A stretch of DNA of 64,000 nt from Thiomonas sp. FB-Cd (GCF_000733775.1 NZ_JPOE01000002.1:372001-436000); one strand, 5' to 3'; positions 1 through 11,122 are shown, counted from the stretch's first letter. The notes: generated by a model not told the origin, from the sequence alone. Program-made: numbers and translations.

Positions 1-316
1 GCAGGTTCAGCGGCACCAGCGTGTAGCCGCGTTGTTCCACCTTGCCGATCAGGCGGCGAATCTCGTCCTTGTGTAGCAGCAACTTGCGGCTTCTGCTTGC
101 GTCTGGGCGGACGTGTGTGGACGCGCTTTGCAACGCCGTGACGTTCATGCCGACGAGGAACAGCTCACCATCTCGGATGAGCACGTACCCGTCCAGCAAT
201 TGCGCCCTGCCTGCTCGAATCGCCTTCACCTCCCAGCCTTCCAGCACGATGCCGGCCTCAAATCGGTCTTCGAGGAAATAGTTGAATGCGGCCTTCCGGT
301 TTTCGGCAATGCTCAT
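1..316 (-). CDS. smpB: SsrA-binding protein SmpB (partial, C-terminus outside window)
   Basis: SmpB binds tmRNA and brings it to stalled ribosomes for trans-translation. The reverse strand reads [20 protein letters not shown] and continues through the family's [11 protein letters not shown] and LLLHKDEI segments, so the N-terminal 105 residues are here; the C-terminal tail lies beyond base 1. The ATG at 316 is the natural start because the second residue onward matches the conserved SmpB opening. It is divergent from ratA with about 60 bases between them, an arrangement common in Betaproteobacteria and Gammaproteobacteria. Identification is firm from motif recall; no alignment was run. Confidence 0.93.
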   Translation of the reverse strand, partial: MSIAENRKAAFNYFLEDRFEAGIVLEGWEVKAIRAGRAQLLDGYVLIRDGELFLVGMNVTALQSASTHVRPDASRSRKLLLHKDEIRRLIGKVEQRGYTLVPLNL

Positions 317-377
317 GATGGTGCCAGATGGGGTCTGGCTGGTTTTTTACAATCAGCTATTTTAAGAAGCCCATCCC

Positions 378-812
378 ATGGCCGTCGTCCGCAGGTCCGT
401 CCTTATTTGGTATAGCGCAAATCAGATGTATGGACTGGTGACCGACGTCGCCTCATATCCTCAGTTCCTGCCGTGGTGCGGGGGCGCAGACGTTCATGAG
501 TCCACGTCTGAGCATATGCGTGCGACCATCCGCATTGACTTTAAAGGCGTCAAGCAGAGTTTCACCACCGAAAACACGCAGATACCTGGGCGTGAGATCC
601 ATTTGCGTCTTGTTGAGGGGCCATTCTCGGATCTGCAGGGCCATTGGCATTTCACTCCACTTGAAGACGACAAGGCCTGCAAGATTGACTTCGAGCTTGA
701 CTACCATTTCTCAAGCAGACTGGTGGAGGCCGTCATTGGTCCTGTGTTTGGCCATATCGCAAAGACATTTGTTGAGGCCTTTGTGCAACGTGCGGAGCGC
801 GTGTATGGCTAA
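378..812 (+). CDS. ratA: RatA/COQ10 family START-domain protein
   Basis: This 144-residue protein is a single SRPBCC/START-like domain of the RatA family. E. coli RatA is described as an inhibitor of 70S ribosome assembly, while the homologous Coq10 branch binds ubiquinone; the sequence does not decide which role applies. Recognisable family segments are YGLVTDVASYPQFLPWC near residues 18-34 and PFSDLQGHW near 82-90. It overlaps the next gene, rnfH, by eight bases and is divergent from smpB, the usual smpB/ratA/rnfH neighbourhood. A TACAAT hexamer at 348-353 could serve as a -10 element, but no good -35 is visible. Confidence 0.9.
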   Translation: MAVVRRSVLIWYSANQMYGLVTDVASYPQFLPWCGGADVHESTSEHMRATIRIDFKGVKQSFTTENTQIPGREIHLRLVEGPFSDLQGHWHFTPLEDDKACKIDFELDYHFSSRLVEAVIGPVFGHIAKTFVEAFVQRAERVYG

Positions 813-1170
813 CCTTATTCAAGGTCTGCCCGGCATACAGGAGGGGTGGATCGACGTGCAGGTTTTTTGGGCGCCAGCGCAGGGATCGCCCCAACTGCGC
901 AGCGTGCGATTGCCGGCGGGAGCAAACTTGGCTGATGCAGTGGTTGCCAGTGGTCTTGACGTGGCCCTACCCAATGCGAGCTGGCGCGAGCCTGGTGGTG
1001 AGTTTCGCTTGGCGGTACACGGTGTATTGAGGCAAGCGGACGCCATCCTTCGCGGGGGCGAGCGCATTGACATTACGCGCGCGCTGAAGGTGGACCCGAA
1101 AGAGGCGCGACGCCAGCGCGCGCGTACGTCGGGACGGGCAGTGGTGCGTGGCGCGGCGCGGCGCGGCTGA
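805..1170 (+). CDS. rnfH: RnfH family protein (UPF0125)
   Basis: A 121-residue member of the RnfH family, small beta-grasp (ubiquitin-like) proteins of uncertain function. The ATG at 805 lies inside the end of ratA (GTGTATGGCTAA), so the two are translationally coupled. Family features include an IDVQVFWA-like first strand near residues 16-23, the GERIDITRAL segment near 88-97 and a basic C-terminal tail (KEARRQRA). The C-terminal 20 residues are rich in Arg and Ala. The longer open frame starting at 496 is an artefact of reading through ratA; its upstream part has no family resemblance. Confidence 0.85.
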   Translation: MANLIQGLPGIQEGWIDVQVFWAPAQGSPQLRSVRLPAGANLADAVVASGLDVALPNASWREPGGEFRLAVHGVLRQADAILRGGERIDITRALKVDPKEARRQRARTSGRAVVRGAARRG

Positions 1171-1179
1171 GCGCTCGAC

Positions 1180-2613
1180 TCAGAGCTGCGCCGGAGGTAG
1201 GACGTCGGCAGGATCGCGCGGGAGCCAAATGCGGAGCATCAATCCCCCCCCTTTGGCGTTACTGATCTCCAGTCGCCCGCCCATGCGGGCGATGGTTTTG
1301 TCCACGATGGCCAGCCCCAGACCCGTGCCCTTGGCCGCCGTGCGTGCCTCATCACCACGAAAAAATGGCTGGGTGAGAAGAGGCAGTTGCTCGGCGGGCA
1401 CACCCGGCCCATGGTCGCGCACGCTCAAACATATTTCAGACCCGCGCTTTGCGAATCCAATGTCCAATTCCACACGATCGGTACCGGGCGATCGACCGTA
1501 GCGCCGGGCATTCTCGATGAGATTAACGACGATCCGCTGCAACTCCAGTGGATCGCCTAGTGCGGAGGCTTCTGCATTTCGGGGCATGCGGACGGTCATG
1601 TCAGCCACCTTGGTCGAGTCGGCCACAATCTTGGCAACCAAGTCGGGCAGCTGCACGCGCTCGCGCGTCGGGCTTGCGGCTCGAGCATATTCCATGAACT
1701 TGCTGATAATGGAGTCAGCTTGCTCAATGTCAGCGATGATGTCGTGCTGCGCTTGCGCGTCTGGCACGCTGAGTTCAGCTTCGAGGCGCAGCCTGGCAAG
1801 GGGCGTACGAATGTCGTGCGAAATGCCGGCCAGCATCAGCGCCCGGTCTTGTTCGATTTCTTGCAAGGCTCTGGCCATGCGGTTGAAACCCCGGTTGACC
1901 TCGCGGATTTCCTGTGTGCCCGATGTTTCGTCAAGCTGGTGCGAGAAGTTCCCTTCGCGCACCTGGGCCGTGGCTATGCTCAGATCACGCAATGGGCGAT
2001 TGACAAAACTGGCAATGATGGCCGCGCCAATCAGCGCCAGTAATGTGGCCAGCACGCCCCAGATGATCCAAGCCTCGCCCAACGAAGTGTCAATACGGGA
2101 GCGGTCAAGCAGAAGCCAATAATCGTCGCCGTCGATGCGAAAGCCAATCCACAGGCCCGGCCGCCCGTTCACGACATCCGCAAAATCAAGTTTCTCTCGC
2201 AGGCGCCGATCCACCGATTGGGCCAGCCGGCGGGTGAACGCTGTGTACGCCATCGGTGTCCATTGATCGGCGGATTGGCGCGGGTAAATATAGATATCCT
2301 CCCGCTTGACCAGTTCGTCGAGCAGCGCCGTGCGGTACTCGGGAGCAGAGTGGACCAATGCGATACGGGTCAGATCGATCAAGCTCGTGATCTGGCGCGA
2401 TGTCTGCTCGACCTGCGGTCCCAGCTGCAACACGCGAAAGCTCTGGAACCAGACCGCCAGGCTGGCTGAAACCAGCAACACGATGAGAAAGAAGGTTCGC
2501 CAGTACAGCCGACCCGACAGACCACCGAATACGCGCCGCGCTAGGCTGAGCCTCGGCGTGGTCTGGGTTGCCTGAGCGGTCGAAGAGGACGTGATGTCCA
2601 CCACGCGGTTCAA
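1180..2613 (-). CDS. EnvZ-type sensor histidine kinase
   Basis: A 477-residue inner-membrane histidine kinase that would phosphorylate the response regulator encoded just upstream. Order: transmembrane segment at about 40-58, periplasmic sensor region to about 180, second transmembrane segment at about 181-203, HAMP linker to about 250, dimerisation/phosphotransfer box with the phosphoacceptor His266 in GISHDIRTPLARLRLE, then a HATPase domain with N box (NLIENARRYG), G1 box (DHGPGVP) and G2 box (KGTGLGLAIV). Its start is nine bases after the regulator stop, so the two form one operon. The stimulus is unknown. It resembles EnvZ more than other kinases, but osmosensing is not proven, so no gene symbol is given. 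Confidence 0.9.
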   Translation of the reverse strand: MNRVVDITSSSTAQATQTTPRLSLARRVFGGLSGRLYWRTFFLIVLLVSASLAVWFQSFRVLQLGPQVEQTSRQITSLIDLTRIALVHSAPEYRTALLDELVKREDIYIYPRQSADQWTPMAYTAFTRRLAQSVDRRLREKLDFADVVNGRPGLWIGFRIDGDDYWLLLDRSRIDTSLGEAWIIWGVLATLLALIGAAIIASFVNRPLRDLSIATAQVREGNFSHQLDETSGTQEIREVNRGFNRMARALQEIEQDRALMLAGISHDIRTPLARLRLEAELSVPDAQAQHDIIADIEQADSIISKFMEYARAASPTRERVQLPDLVAKIVADSTKVADMTVRMPRNAEASALGDPLELQRIVVNLIENARRYGRSPGTDRVELDIGFAKRGSEICLSVRDHGPGVPAEQLPLLTQPFFRGDEARTAAKGTGLGLAIVDKTIARMGGRLEISNAKGGGLMLRIWLPRDPADVLPPAQL

Positions 2614-2622
2614 TACCGGACG

Positions 2623-3351
2623 TCAAACGTCCTTTGTGTCGGGCACAAACACATAGCCCACTCCCCAGACCGTTTGGATGTAGCGGGGATGAGCGGGGTC
2701 GACCTCGACGATTTTCCGCAGGCGCGAGATTGCGACATCCAAGCTGCGGTCGAACGCTTCGTAGTCCCGCCCGCGGGCCAGTTCGGCCAAACGGTCGCGC
2801 GAGAGAGGCTGCCGCGGATGGCGGACAAGGGCTTTAAGCATTGCGAACTCGCCGGTGGTCAGGCTGATGAGCTCGCCGTCGCGTGAAAGCTCGCGCCGCG
2901 CCAAATCAAGGCTGAAGGGGCCAAACAGGACGGTTTCATCATCCCGTGCCGGTGCTCCCGGTAGCTCGGGGTTGGGCTGCCGACGCAGCACGGCGCTGAT
3001 GCGTGCGAGCAGTTCGCGGGGATTGAACGGTTTGGGCAGGTAGTCGTCCGCGCCGACCTCCAAGCCAATGATCCGGTCGACATCCTCTCCCTTTGCAGTG
3101 AGCATGATGATGGGCGTGAAGTCCTTGGAGGCGCGCATGCGCTTGCATACGGTCAAACCATCCTCGCCTGGGAGCATCAGGTCGAGCACGATCAGGTCAA
3201 ATCGTTCCTTGACCATCACGCGCTGCATCGCTTTCGCGTCCTCGGCAACGAATACCTCATAATTTTCCTGCGCCAGGTAGCGGCGCAGAAGGTCACGAAT
3301 ACGGGCATCGTCGTCGACAACCAGAATCTTCTTGGGTTTGTCTTGTTGCAT
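2623..3351 (-). CDS. ompR: OmpR-family response regulator
   Basis: A 242-residue two-component regulator. The receiver domain begins KKILVVDDDARIR with acidic residues at 13-15, the phosphoacceptor Asp57 in IVLDLMLPG and the conserved Lys in LPKPFNP; the C-terminal half is an OmpR/PhoB winged helix ending in VWGVGYVFVPD. The ATG at 3351 is chosen because the receiver fold begins eight residues later; the open frame extends 26 codons upstream without family similarity. It is the first gene of an operon with the EnvZ-type kinase. The E. coli equivalent controls porins; the targets here cannot be read from the sequence. Confidence 0.9.
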   Translation of the reverse strand: MQQDKPKKILVVDDDARIRDLLRRYLAQENYEVFVAEDAKAMQRVMVKERFDLIVLDLMLPGEDGLTVCKRMRASKDFTPIIMLTAKGEDVDRIIGLEVGADDYLPKPFNPRELLARISAVLRRQPNPELPGAPARDDETVLFGPFSLDLARRELSRDGELISLTTGEFAMLKALVRHPRQPLSRDRLAELARGRDYEAFDRSLDVAISRLRKIVEVDPAHPRYIQTVWGVGYVFVPDTKDV

Positions 3352-3474
3352 AGCGGGATGAAAGGTTGACGGGCAAAGGCACCAAATTGTGCTGAACCAG
3401 CTACGAACGGCTGAAATCGGTGCCAACAAATCAAATGTAACTGCGTTGCTCCCAAGTCGACAAGTTTTGCCTGG

Positions 3475-5265
3475 CTAGTGCATGAATTGCAAGGAGGCAA
3501 GATGGGCATACAGGCCACCGCGCCTCATCAGATCCGAATGCGTGCCGGTGTCGATAATGCGCCCGCGCTCCATCACCACAATGCGGTCTGCGCGCTGGAC
3601 CGTGGCCAGACGGTGGGCGATGACGAGGGCAGTGCGGCCCTGCATGGCATGATCCAGAGCCGCCTGTACTGCACGCTCGCTTTGGGCGTCCAGTGCGCTC
3701 GTTGCCTCATCGAGGAGAAGCAGCGGCGCATTTTTCAGGATGGCGCGGGCTATGCTGATGCGCTGGCGCTGGCCACCCGAAAGACGTACGCCGCGTTCGC
3801 CAAGATAGGTGTTGTACCCCTGCGGTAGTTCCCGAATGAAGCTGTCAGCCTGTGCCGCGCGCGCGGCTTCGATGACCTCATGTTCGCCGGCATCAGGACG
3901 TCCATAGCGGATGTTGGACAACGCGCTCGCGGAAAATATCACGGCGTCCTGTGACACCAGTCCGATGCGTTCGCGCAGTGCTTTCAGGTCTGCATGGTCC
4001 ACCCGAACGTCATCCACGCTCACCGCACCATGCTGCACGTCGTAGAAGCGCAGCAATAGTTGAAACACGGTGGTCTTGCCGGCGCCGCTTGGGCCAACCA
4101 GGGCAACTGTTTCGCCAGCTCCCACGACCAACGAGAAATCGTCGAGAGCGGGCTGGTCCGGGCGGGAGGGGTAGTTGAAACGTACGTGCGCGAATTGCAG
4201 GCTTGAACCGCCACGCGCGGCGGGGAAGGCTTGGGGTTGGACCGGATTGGCCACCGGCGAGCGTTCGGCCAGCAGTTCCATCAGTCTCTCTGTGGCGCCA
4301 GCCGCGCGCAGGAGGTCGCCAAACACCTCCGCTAGCGTTGCTGCGGCTCCTGCCACCAAGCCGATGTACAGGACCGTCTGTCCGAGTACACCAGCGCTCA
4401 TTCGGCCCTCGACGACCGCGATCGTGCCCAGGTAAAGTCCGTAGATCAGTGCGCCAAACAGCGCGACGATGATGAAGGCTGTGAGCAAAGCGCGCATGCG
4501 GCTGCGGCGAACCGCCGTGGCAAAGGCGTTTTCCGAGGCCTGCCCAAAGCGGCGCGCCTCGTCGGCTTCGCGCACGTAGCTCTGAACCGCGGAGATGGCG
4601 TTAAGCACCTCGGCGGCGATGGCGCTGGAGTCTGCGACGCGGTCCTGGCTTGCACGCGACAGTCGGCGCACTCTTCGGCCGATGGTGACCGCAGGCAGCA
4701 CCACGAGAAGCATGACAACGATCACGGTGAGCATCAGACGTGGGCTGGTGGCAACCAACATCGCCATGCCACCGACCAACACAAGGGTATTGCGCAGGCC
4801 CATCGAAAGGCTCGATCCCACCACGGTCTGCACCAGCGTTGTATCCGTGGTCAGCCGCGAGAGCACTTCGCCTGTTTGCGTATGCTCAAAAAACTGGGGA
4901 GACTGCGCGAGTACATGACTGTAGACACGGTTGCGCAGGTCGCACGTCACGCGCTCGCCTAGCCAGCTGACCATGTAGTAACGCGCAGCGGAGAATACGC
5001 CAAGCAATAGCGCCAGGCCAAAAAGCCCGGCAAAGTGGACAGCCAGCCCACCGCCGCTGGCAACCTTTGCCGGACTGGTCAGCCCGCCGTCGATCAGCCA
5101 ACGAAGGGCAAGCGGGAAACTCAGCGTGCTGCACGCCGCCAGCAGAAGGAACAGCAATGCCAGGACAACGCGGCCGCGGTACGGACGTATAAAGGGCAGC
5201 AGTTGTCGCAGCGGGCCGATATTGCGCGTGGCGGCCAGGGCGGGGGGCGATGTGGAAATAGCCAT
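3475..5265 (-). CDS. ABC exporter, fused permease and ATPase (MsbA-like)
   Basis: A 596-residue half-transporter that should act as a homodimer in the inner membrane. Residues about 20-320 form a six-helix exporter domain; the ATPase follows with Walker A GPSGAGKT (391-398), signature LSGGQRQRISIARA, Walker B LLLLDEATSALD and the H-loop IAHRLATV. Architecture and length fit the MsbA/LmrA group; the substrate (lipid, drug or peptide) cannot be assigned. The ATG at 5265 is preceded by CTAGGATGCAGC, where AGGA can act as ribosome binding site. It is divergent from the UvrA-like gene with a gap of about 95 bases. Confidence 0.88.
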   Translation of the reverse strand: MAISTSPPALAATRNIGPLRQLLPFIRPYRGRVVLALLFLLLAACSTLSFPLALRWLIDGGLTSPAKVASGGGLAVHFAGLFGLALLLGVFSAARYYMVSWLGERVTCDLRNRVYSHVLAQSPQFFEHTQTGEVLSRLTTDTTLVQTVVGSSLSMGLRNTLVLVGGMAMLVATSPRLMLTVIVVMLLVVLPAVTIGRRVRRLSRASQDRVADSSAIAAEVLNAISAVQSYVREADEARRFGQASENAFATAVRRSRMRALLTAFIIVALFGALIYGLYLGTIAVVEGRMSAGVLGQTVLYIGLVAGAAATLAEVFGDLLRAAGATERLMELLAERSPVANPVQPQAFPAARGGSSLQFAHVRFNYPSRPDQPALDDFSLVVGAGETVALVGPSGAGKTTVFQLLLRFYDVQHGAVSVDDVRVDHADLKALRERIGLVSQDAVIFSASALSNIRYGRPDAGEHEVIEAARAAQADSFIRELPQGYNTYLGERGVRLSGGQRQRISIARAILKNAPLLLLDEATSALDAQSERAVQAALDHAMQGRTALVIAHRLATVQRADRIVVMERGRIIDTGTHSDLMRRGGLYAHLASLQFMH

Positions 5266-5360
5266 GCTGCATCCTAGCCGGTGCCAGGTGCCGCGAACGG
5301 GTAAGCGCCGCCAATCCCCCGCGCTGGCAGACGAACCCGGGGTCTGCGTATAGTCACGTG

Positions 5361-8300
5361 ATGACCACCCGCGATTCCATTTCCTCTCTCATGCCAAGCC
5401 CTGCCATCCACATCGAGGGTGCGCGCCAGAATAACCTGAAAAACCTCAATCTGGACATACCCACGGGGCAAATCGTTGTTGTCACGGGGGTATCAGGCTC
5501 AGGTAAGAGTTCGTTGGTGTTCGACACCATCTACGCCGAGGGGCAGAGGCGCTATGTCGAGACCTTCTCGCCCTACGCGCGCCAATTCCTGGATCGCATG
5601 GATCGACCGCAGGTCGACCGCATCCGAGGCATTCTGCCCGCCATCGCCATCGATCAGACGAATCCGGTACGCACCTCGCGATCAACCGTGGGGACGATGA
5701 CCGAACTGGCCGATCACCTCAAACTCCTGTTTGCGCGCTCCAGCCGGCTGTTTTGCCGCCAGTGCGGCAATGAAGTGCGCCGCGATAACCCGGCGAGTAT
5801 CGCAGCTGATCTGTACGAGCGTGCCGCAGGAGCAGCCGACCCGCGCTTGGCGCTCACCTTTCCAGTGCCGATCCCCGACGGGTTGACGGAGGATGAAATT
5901 TTGCAGGGCCTGGCGGCGCAGGGCTACACGCGTATTCAGCATCGGGAAAGCCGGATCTTGCATATCGTTCAAGACCGCTTCCGTTGCAGTACGGTCGAGC
6001 GTGTGCGGCTGATGGAGGCAGTGGAGGCGGGCCTACGCCTGGGACAGGGCCGGATCGCGGTGTGGACACTTGCCGAGCCTGGCGTGCCTGAGGTTGTCGG
6101 TTGCGCTCACGCTTGGCGCTACTCCTCAGATCTGCACTGCGCGCATTGCGACATCGCTTACCGTGATCCGAGCCCCGGCCAGTTCAGCTTCAACTCGCCA
6201 GTAGGCGCCTGCGAGACCTGTCGCGGCTTTGGGCGTACGCTGGGAGTGGACTGGGGTTTGGTGATTCCGGATGCGCGCAAGAGCCTAAAACAAGGAGCGG
6301 TCAAACCCTGGCAAACCGCCAGTTTCAAGGATGCGCAGAAGGACTTGGAGCAATATGCGCAAGCCGCTGGTGTGCGCCTCAATGTGCCCTGGGCGGAGCT
6401 GACCGAGGAGGAGCGCCATTGGGTGATTGAGGGTGACCCGCACTGGAAGGGTCAATGGGAAAAGCAGTACTACGGCATTCGCCGGTTCTTCGACTGGCTG
6501 GAGACCAGAACCTACAAGATGCACGTGCGCGTGCTGCTTTCGAAATACCGCAGTAGCAGCACCTGTCCGACCTGTGGGGGCGCGCGCCTCAAGCTCGACG
6601 GTCTACTCTGGCGTGTTGGCAGTCGCGAGATGGCGGATAGGGCGCTGGGCGACGGCCAGCGGTTTCGGCCGCATGGCATCGGCTGGACCGACGCCGTGCT
6701 CAGGCAGATCCCCGGGTTGTCTTTGCACGATGTGATGCAACTGCCGGTTGAAAGGGCCCATGCGTTTTTTGCAGCAATGGAAAGCGAGTTCGGAGCAGAC
6801 GCCGCTACCCGCCTGCTACTGGACGAAATCCGTGCGCGCCTGCGCTACCTGCTCGACGTAGGGCTAGGCTATCTCACGCTTGATCGGCAGTCTCGCACGC
6901 TTTCAGGCGGCGAGGTGCAGCGCATCAATCTCACCACCGGGCTGGGCACGTCGCTCACCCAGACTCTATTCGTGCTCGACGAGCCATCCATTGGCCTGCA
7001 CCCGCGCGATCTTCACCGCTTGAACACCGTCCTGAATGGCTTAAAGGAAGCGGGCAATTCCTTGCTGATCGTCGAGCATGACCCACAGGTCATGCTGGCT
7101 GCCGATCACCTCATTGAATTGGGCCCTGGTGCGGGTGAGCGCGGCGGTGAGCTGGTTTACCAAGGGGACCTCGACGGTCTGCGGCGGGCGCCCACGCTCA
7201 CTGGAGCCTATCTCCGGGGTGAGCGCCGGGTGCAGCCCGATCGTGCCCCGCGCCGTCTCGGCATTGATGCCGCTGGGGGGCTCACCGTGCCCCGGCTCAT
7301 CTTGGAAGGCGCGCGTGAGCACAACCTGCGCGTCGCCACGGCAGAATTCCCATTGCGCGCGCTCGTGGCGGTCACGGGGGTGTCCGGCTGCGGAAAGTCG
7401 ACATTGGTGGGCGATGTGCTTTACCCCGCTCTTGCGCGCGCGCTGGGTAAGGCAGCGCCCGAGCCGGGTGCGCATGACCGTCTGCTGGGTGCTGAGCAGG
7501 TCGCAGATGTCGTGTTGGTGGACCAGTCATCCATGGGCAAGACGGCACGATCGAACCCAGTGAGCTTTGTGGGCGCTTTCGATGCCCTGCGTAAGCGCTT
7601 CGCTGCTTTGCCCGAGTCGAAGCGGCGTGGTTATACGGCGGGAACCTTCAGCTTCAACAGCGGGGATGGTCGGTGCCCCACCTGTGGGGGCTCGGGCTTC
7701 GAGCACGTCGAGATGCAATTCCTTTCTGACGTTTACCTGCGGTGTGCGGATTGTGATGGCCGGCGCTATCGCGCAGAAGTGCTAGAGGTCAAGATCGACC
7801 TCACTGACGGCCGTAGCCTGAGCGTTGCCGATGTTCTGGAACTCACTGTTGCCGATGCACTGGGTGCATTCACAGGCGATCGTGATCTGCAGTTTGGGTT
7901 GAAGGCGTTGTCCGCGGTCGGGTTGGATTACCTGCGGCTGGGCCAACCAACGCCCACGCTTTCCGGCGGCGAGGCGCAACGGCTCAAGCTTGCCGCGTTT
8001 CTCGCAGAGGCCCGAAAAACGGCGGGACGCGGTGCGCGCAAGGGCAGTTTATTTTTGCTCGACGAGCCGACAACGGGCTTGCATTTCGATGACATTGCCA
8101 AGCTGCTGCGCGCTTTGCATGAACTCGTCGACGCTGGGCATAGCGTCGTGTTGATTGAGCACAATCTGGATATGGTTGCCGCAAGCGACTGGGTGATCGA
8201 CCTTGGTCCGGATGGTGGCGATGCGGGCGGGACAATCGTGGTTGCCGGCCCGCCAGATGCCGTCGAGTCTTGCGCCGCTTCAAGCACCGGGCGAGCCCTA

Positions 8301-11122
8301 GCGGCCTACCGATTACAAGTGGGAAGCCGGTCAGGATCAATGCGCACGCCGGAGGTGCCTCGCTCAACCCTCGTGCCTGCGCAAGAGCAGCACGATCCGC
8401 AGGCCCTGGAAAGGTCTGGCCTGAGTCGCGGCGGCGCCGGTGACTTCAATCTTCAGCACGTTGAGAACGAGCAGGGCGCTTATTTGGCGCAGGCAGTGCG
8501 GCGGGCGCGCGAGGGGTTTATCGCGATCCGCCACGCGCGCGAACACAACCTGTGCAATCTCGACGTGGATCTACCGCGAGGCAGCATGACAGTAATCACC
8601 GGTGTATCCGGTTCGGGGAAGAGTTCCCTTGCTTTTGATGTGCTGTTTAGCGAAGGGCAGCGGCGCTATCTGGAATCGATCAACGCGTACGCACGGCAGT
8701 TTGTACAACCGCCGCCGCGACCGGATGTCGACGCCATCTTCGGCATCCCTCCCACTGTCGCGATCGCCCAGCGCACCAGCCGCGGGGGGCGCAAGAGTAC
8801 GGTGGGTACGCTCACCGAGGTTCATCCCTTTCTCCGCTTGATCTATGCCAAGCTCGGCACGCAGTATTGCCCCGACTGCCAAGTGCCCATTGCGCCGCAG
8901 AGCGAAGAGATGATCGTTGGGCAATTGCTCCGCGAACTTCGCGGTCAGACGGTGGGTGTCATGGCGCCCCTGGTGGTGCAACGCAAAGGGATCTATGTCG
9001 AGCTCGCGCAATGGGCTTCCAAGCGCGGCCACAGCCATTTATGGGTGGACGGTCTGTTTCTTCCCACGGACCCCTGGCCACGGCCCGATCGTTTCCGTGA
9101 GCACGACATTTCTCTGCCGTTGGGTGAGTTGGCGGTGGTTCCGGAGAACGAGGCAGGTTTGCGTGCGCTCGTGCACGAGGCCGTCCAACTCGGTAAAGGC
9201 ATGGTGCAAGTGGTGTGGCCCCTGCCCAAGCTGCGTGTGGCAATGGCGGCCGGCGACGTCGTCGGCGCTCACGCTGGCTTGGATCTGCGCCAATTCAGTA
9301 CGCGCCGCGCCTGCCCGGTGTGTGCGCGCAGCTTCCCCGAGCTTGACCCTCGCCAGTTCTCCTACAACTCATCAGCTGGCTGGTGTCCGACATGTTTTGG
9401 CACTGGAGCGCATCTACCGGGCTTTGATGCCGAACAGACGGGCGAGGAGGGTGCGTGGAGGGACCGGGGCGAGGCACAGCCTTGCGTGCAGTGCCATGGA
9501 TCGCGCCTTAACCGCGTGTCGCTGGCCGTGCGGTTCCACAACCGGTCCATCGCTGATCTTTCAGGCCTGGCCGTGGATGCTGCGCATGCTTGGCTGGACC
9601 AGTTGCTGCTGGACTCTCGCGAGCAGGCGATTGCCCGTGACTTGCTTGACGAAATCCAAACACGCCTGCAGTTTTTGCAGCGCGTGGGCCTTGGCTATTT
9701 GGGGCTTGATCGGGCCGCGCCGACGCTGTCAGGCGGAGAGGCACAGCGCATTCGTCTCGCCGCCCAACTCGGAAGCAATCTACGTGGCGTTGCCTACGTG
9801 CTCGATGAGCCGACCATCGGACTTCACCCGCGTGACAACCAGCGTTTGCTCAGCGCGCTGGATGAGCTGCGTGCGCGCGGGAACACTCTCGTGGTGGTCG
9901 AACACGACGAGGACACAATTCGACGCGCAGACAGCATTCTTGACATTGGGCCCGGCGCAGGGAGCCAAGGCGGTCGTGTGGTTGCCCAAGGCACCCTCGA
10001 GGAATTGATGCATCACCCTGACTCGATCACGGCCCGCTATCTGCGTGAGCCACTTCATCACCCTCTGGTGCCACGGCCTGCCACGAGCCTTCAAACCCCA
10101 GCCTTGAATGTGCTCGGAGCGCATCTGCACAATCTGCGCAATGTTGATGTGCAGTTTCCGGTTGGAAGGCTATCCGTGGTGACAGGGGTCTCGGGATCGG
10201 GTAAGTCGAGCCTGGCGCGCGGTGTGCTCTTCGCCAGCGCCAAATCTTTGTTGGGGGGGGAGGTCATGCTGTAGGCTGCACGGCCCTTTCGGGCATGCGG
10301 GTGATAGAGCGCGTTCTGGAGGTGGACCAGGCGCCCATTGGCAAGACGCCACGCTCCTGCCCGGCCACATACGTGGGCATCTGGGATGCGATCCGGCGCT
10401 TGTTCGCAGACACGCTGGAAGCGCGCGTGCGCGGTTTCGATGCCGGGCGATTTTCTTTCAATACCGGCCCGGGGCGCTGCCCGAGCTGCGAGGGGCAGGG
10501 TGCGGTGCGAGTGGAAATGAACTTTCTGCCAGACGTGATCCAGCCTTGTGACGATTGCGGCGGGCTGCGCTTCAACACCGAGTCTTTGAGCGTCAAACTG
10601 CGAGGACTCTCGGTGGGCGAGGTGCTGAATTTGAGCGTGGACGCGGCCCTCGAGTTCTTCGCTGCGCACCCGCGTATCACCCGCCCACTGCAACTTCTCC
10701 AGGATGTCGGGTTGGGTTATCTTCGTCTGGGTCAACCCAGTCCCCAGCTCTCGGGCGGCGAGGCTCAGCGGTTGAAACTCGTCACCGAACTGGCGACCGC
10801 CGCGACCCGGCCCACTTTATATGTACTGGATGAGCCCACCGTGGGCCTTCATATGGCTGACGTGGAGAAGCTGATCCGTGTGTTGCTGCGCCTCGCTGAG
10901 GCTGGTCACACAGTGGTGGTGGTCGAGCACAACCTGGACGTGATGGCGTCAAGCGATTGGATCGTCGATCTTGGCCCTGAGGGAGGTTCGGGTGGAGGCG
11001 CGTTGGTCCGGCAGGGTCCGCCAGCTGTATACATCGAAGCCGGAAGTGTTGGGCACACGGCCCACGCTCTCGGCGCCTTCCTACGTGAGCGCGGCCAGGC
11101 TCACCAACCAATCGAGGCGTAA
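5361..11122 (+). CDS. uvrA: Tandem UvrA-like excinuclease ATPase, frameshifted in an 8-G run
   Basis: About 1,920 residues, twice normal UvrA length: two complete UvrA units in one frame, so four ABC ATPase modules. Module 1 has GVSGSGKSS (44-52) and [12 protein letters not shown]; module 2 GVSGCGKST and LDEPTTGLH; module 3 GVSGSGKSS and [12 protein letters not shown]; module 4 GVSGSGKSS and LDEPTVGLH. Zinc-finger type CPTCGG and CPSCEG pairs are present. The frame from 5361 ends at a stop at 10272-10274, just after the fourth Walker A; homology continues in the frame one base back, from [18 protein letters not shown] at 10262 through [12 protein letters not shown] and the last [11 protein letters not shown] to 11122. 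All catalytic motifs survive, so the break is recent, recoded or a sequencing error. Start could be GTG 5358, ATG 5361 or ATG 5391. Double-length UvrA paralogues are known in Burkholderiales; a classical uvrA elsewhere is likely. Confidence 0.85.
10253..10260 (+). other. Run of eight G, frameshift or slippage site in the tandem uvrA
   Basis: The upstream frame reads TTG GGG GGG GAG through the run and stops at 10272-10274. With one extra G (or two fewer) it would read [10 protein letters not shown] and join the downstream frame exactly. This marks the run as the place where the frame is lost. It could be a homopolymer sequencing error, a slipped-strand mutation, or a site where polymerase or ribosome slippage restores the full protein. 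Confidence 0.8.

Noticed and set aside
322..348. Stem CCAGA/TCTGG followed by six T, terminator-like on the plus strand
   Set aside because: No plus-strand gene lies upstream of it, and it falls in the smpB-ratA divergent promoter region; the five-bp stem is likely chance.
496..804. N-terminal extension of rnfH to an ATG at 496
   Set aside because: This part overlaps ratA entirely in another frame and has no similarity to the RnfH family; the start at 805 fits family length.
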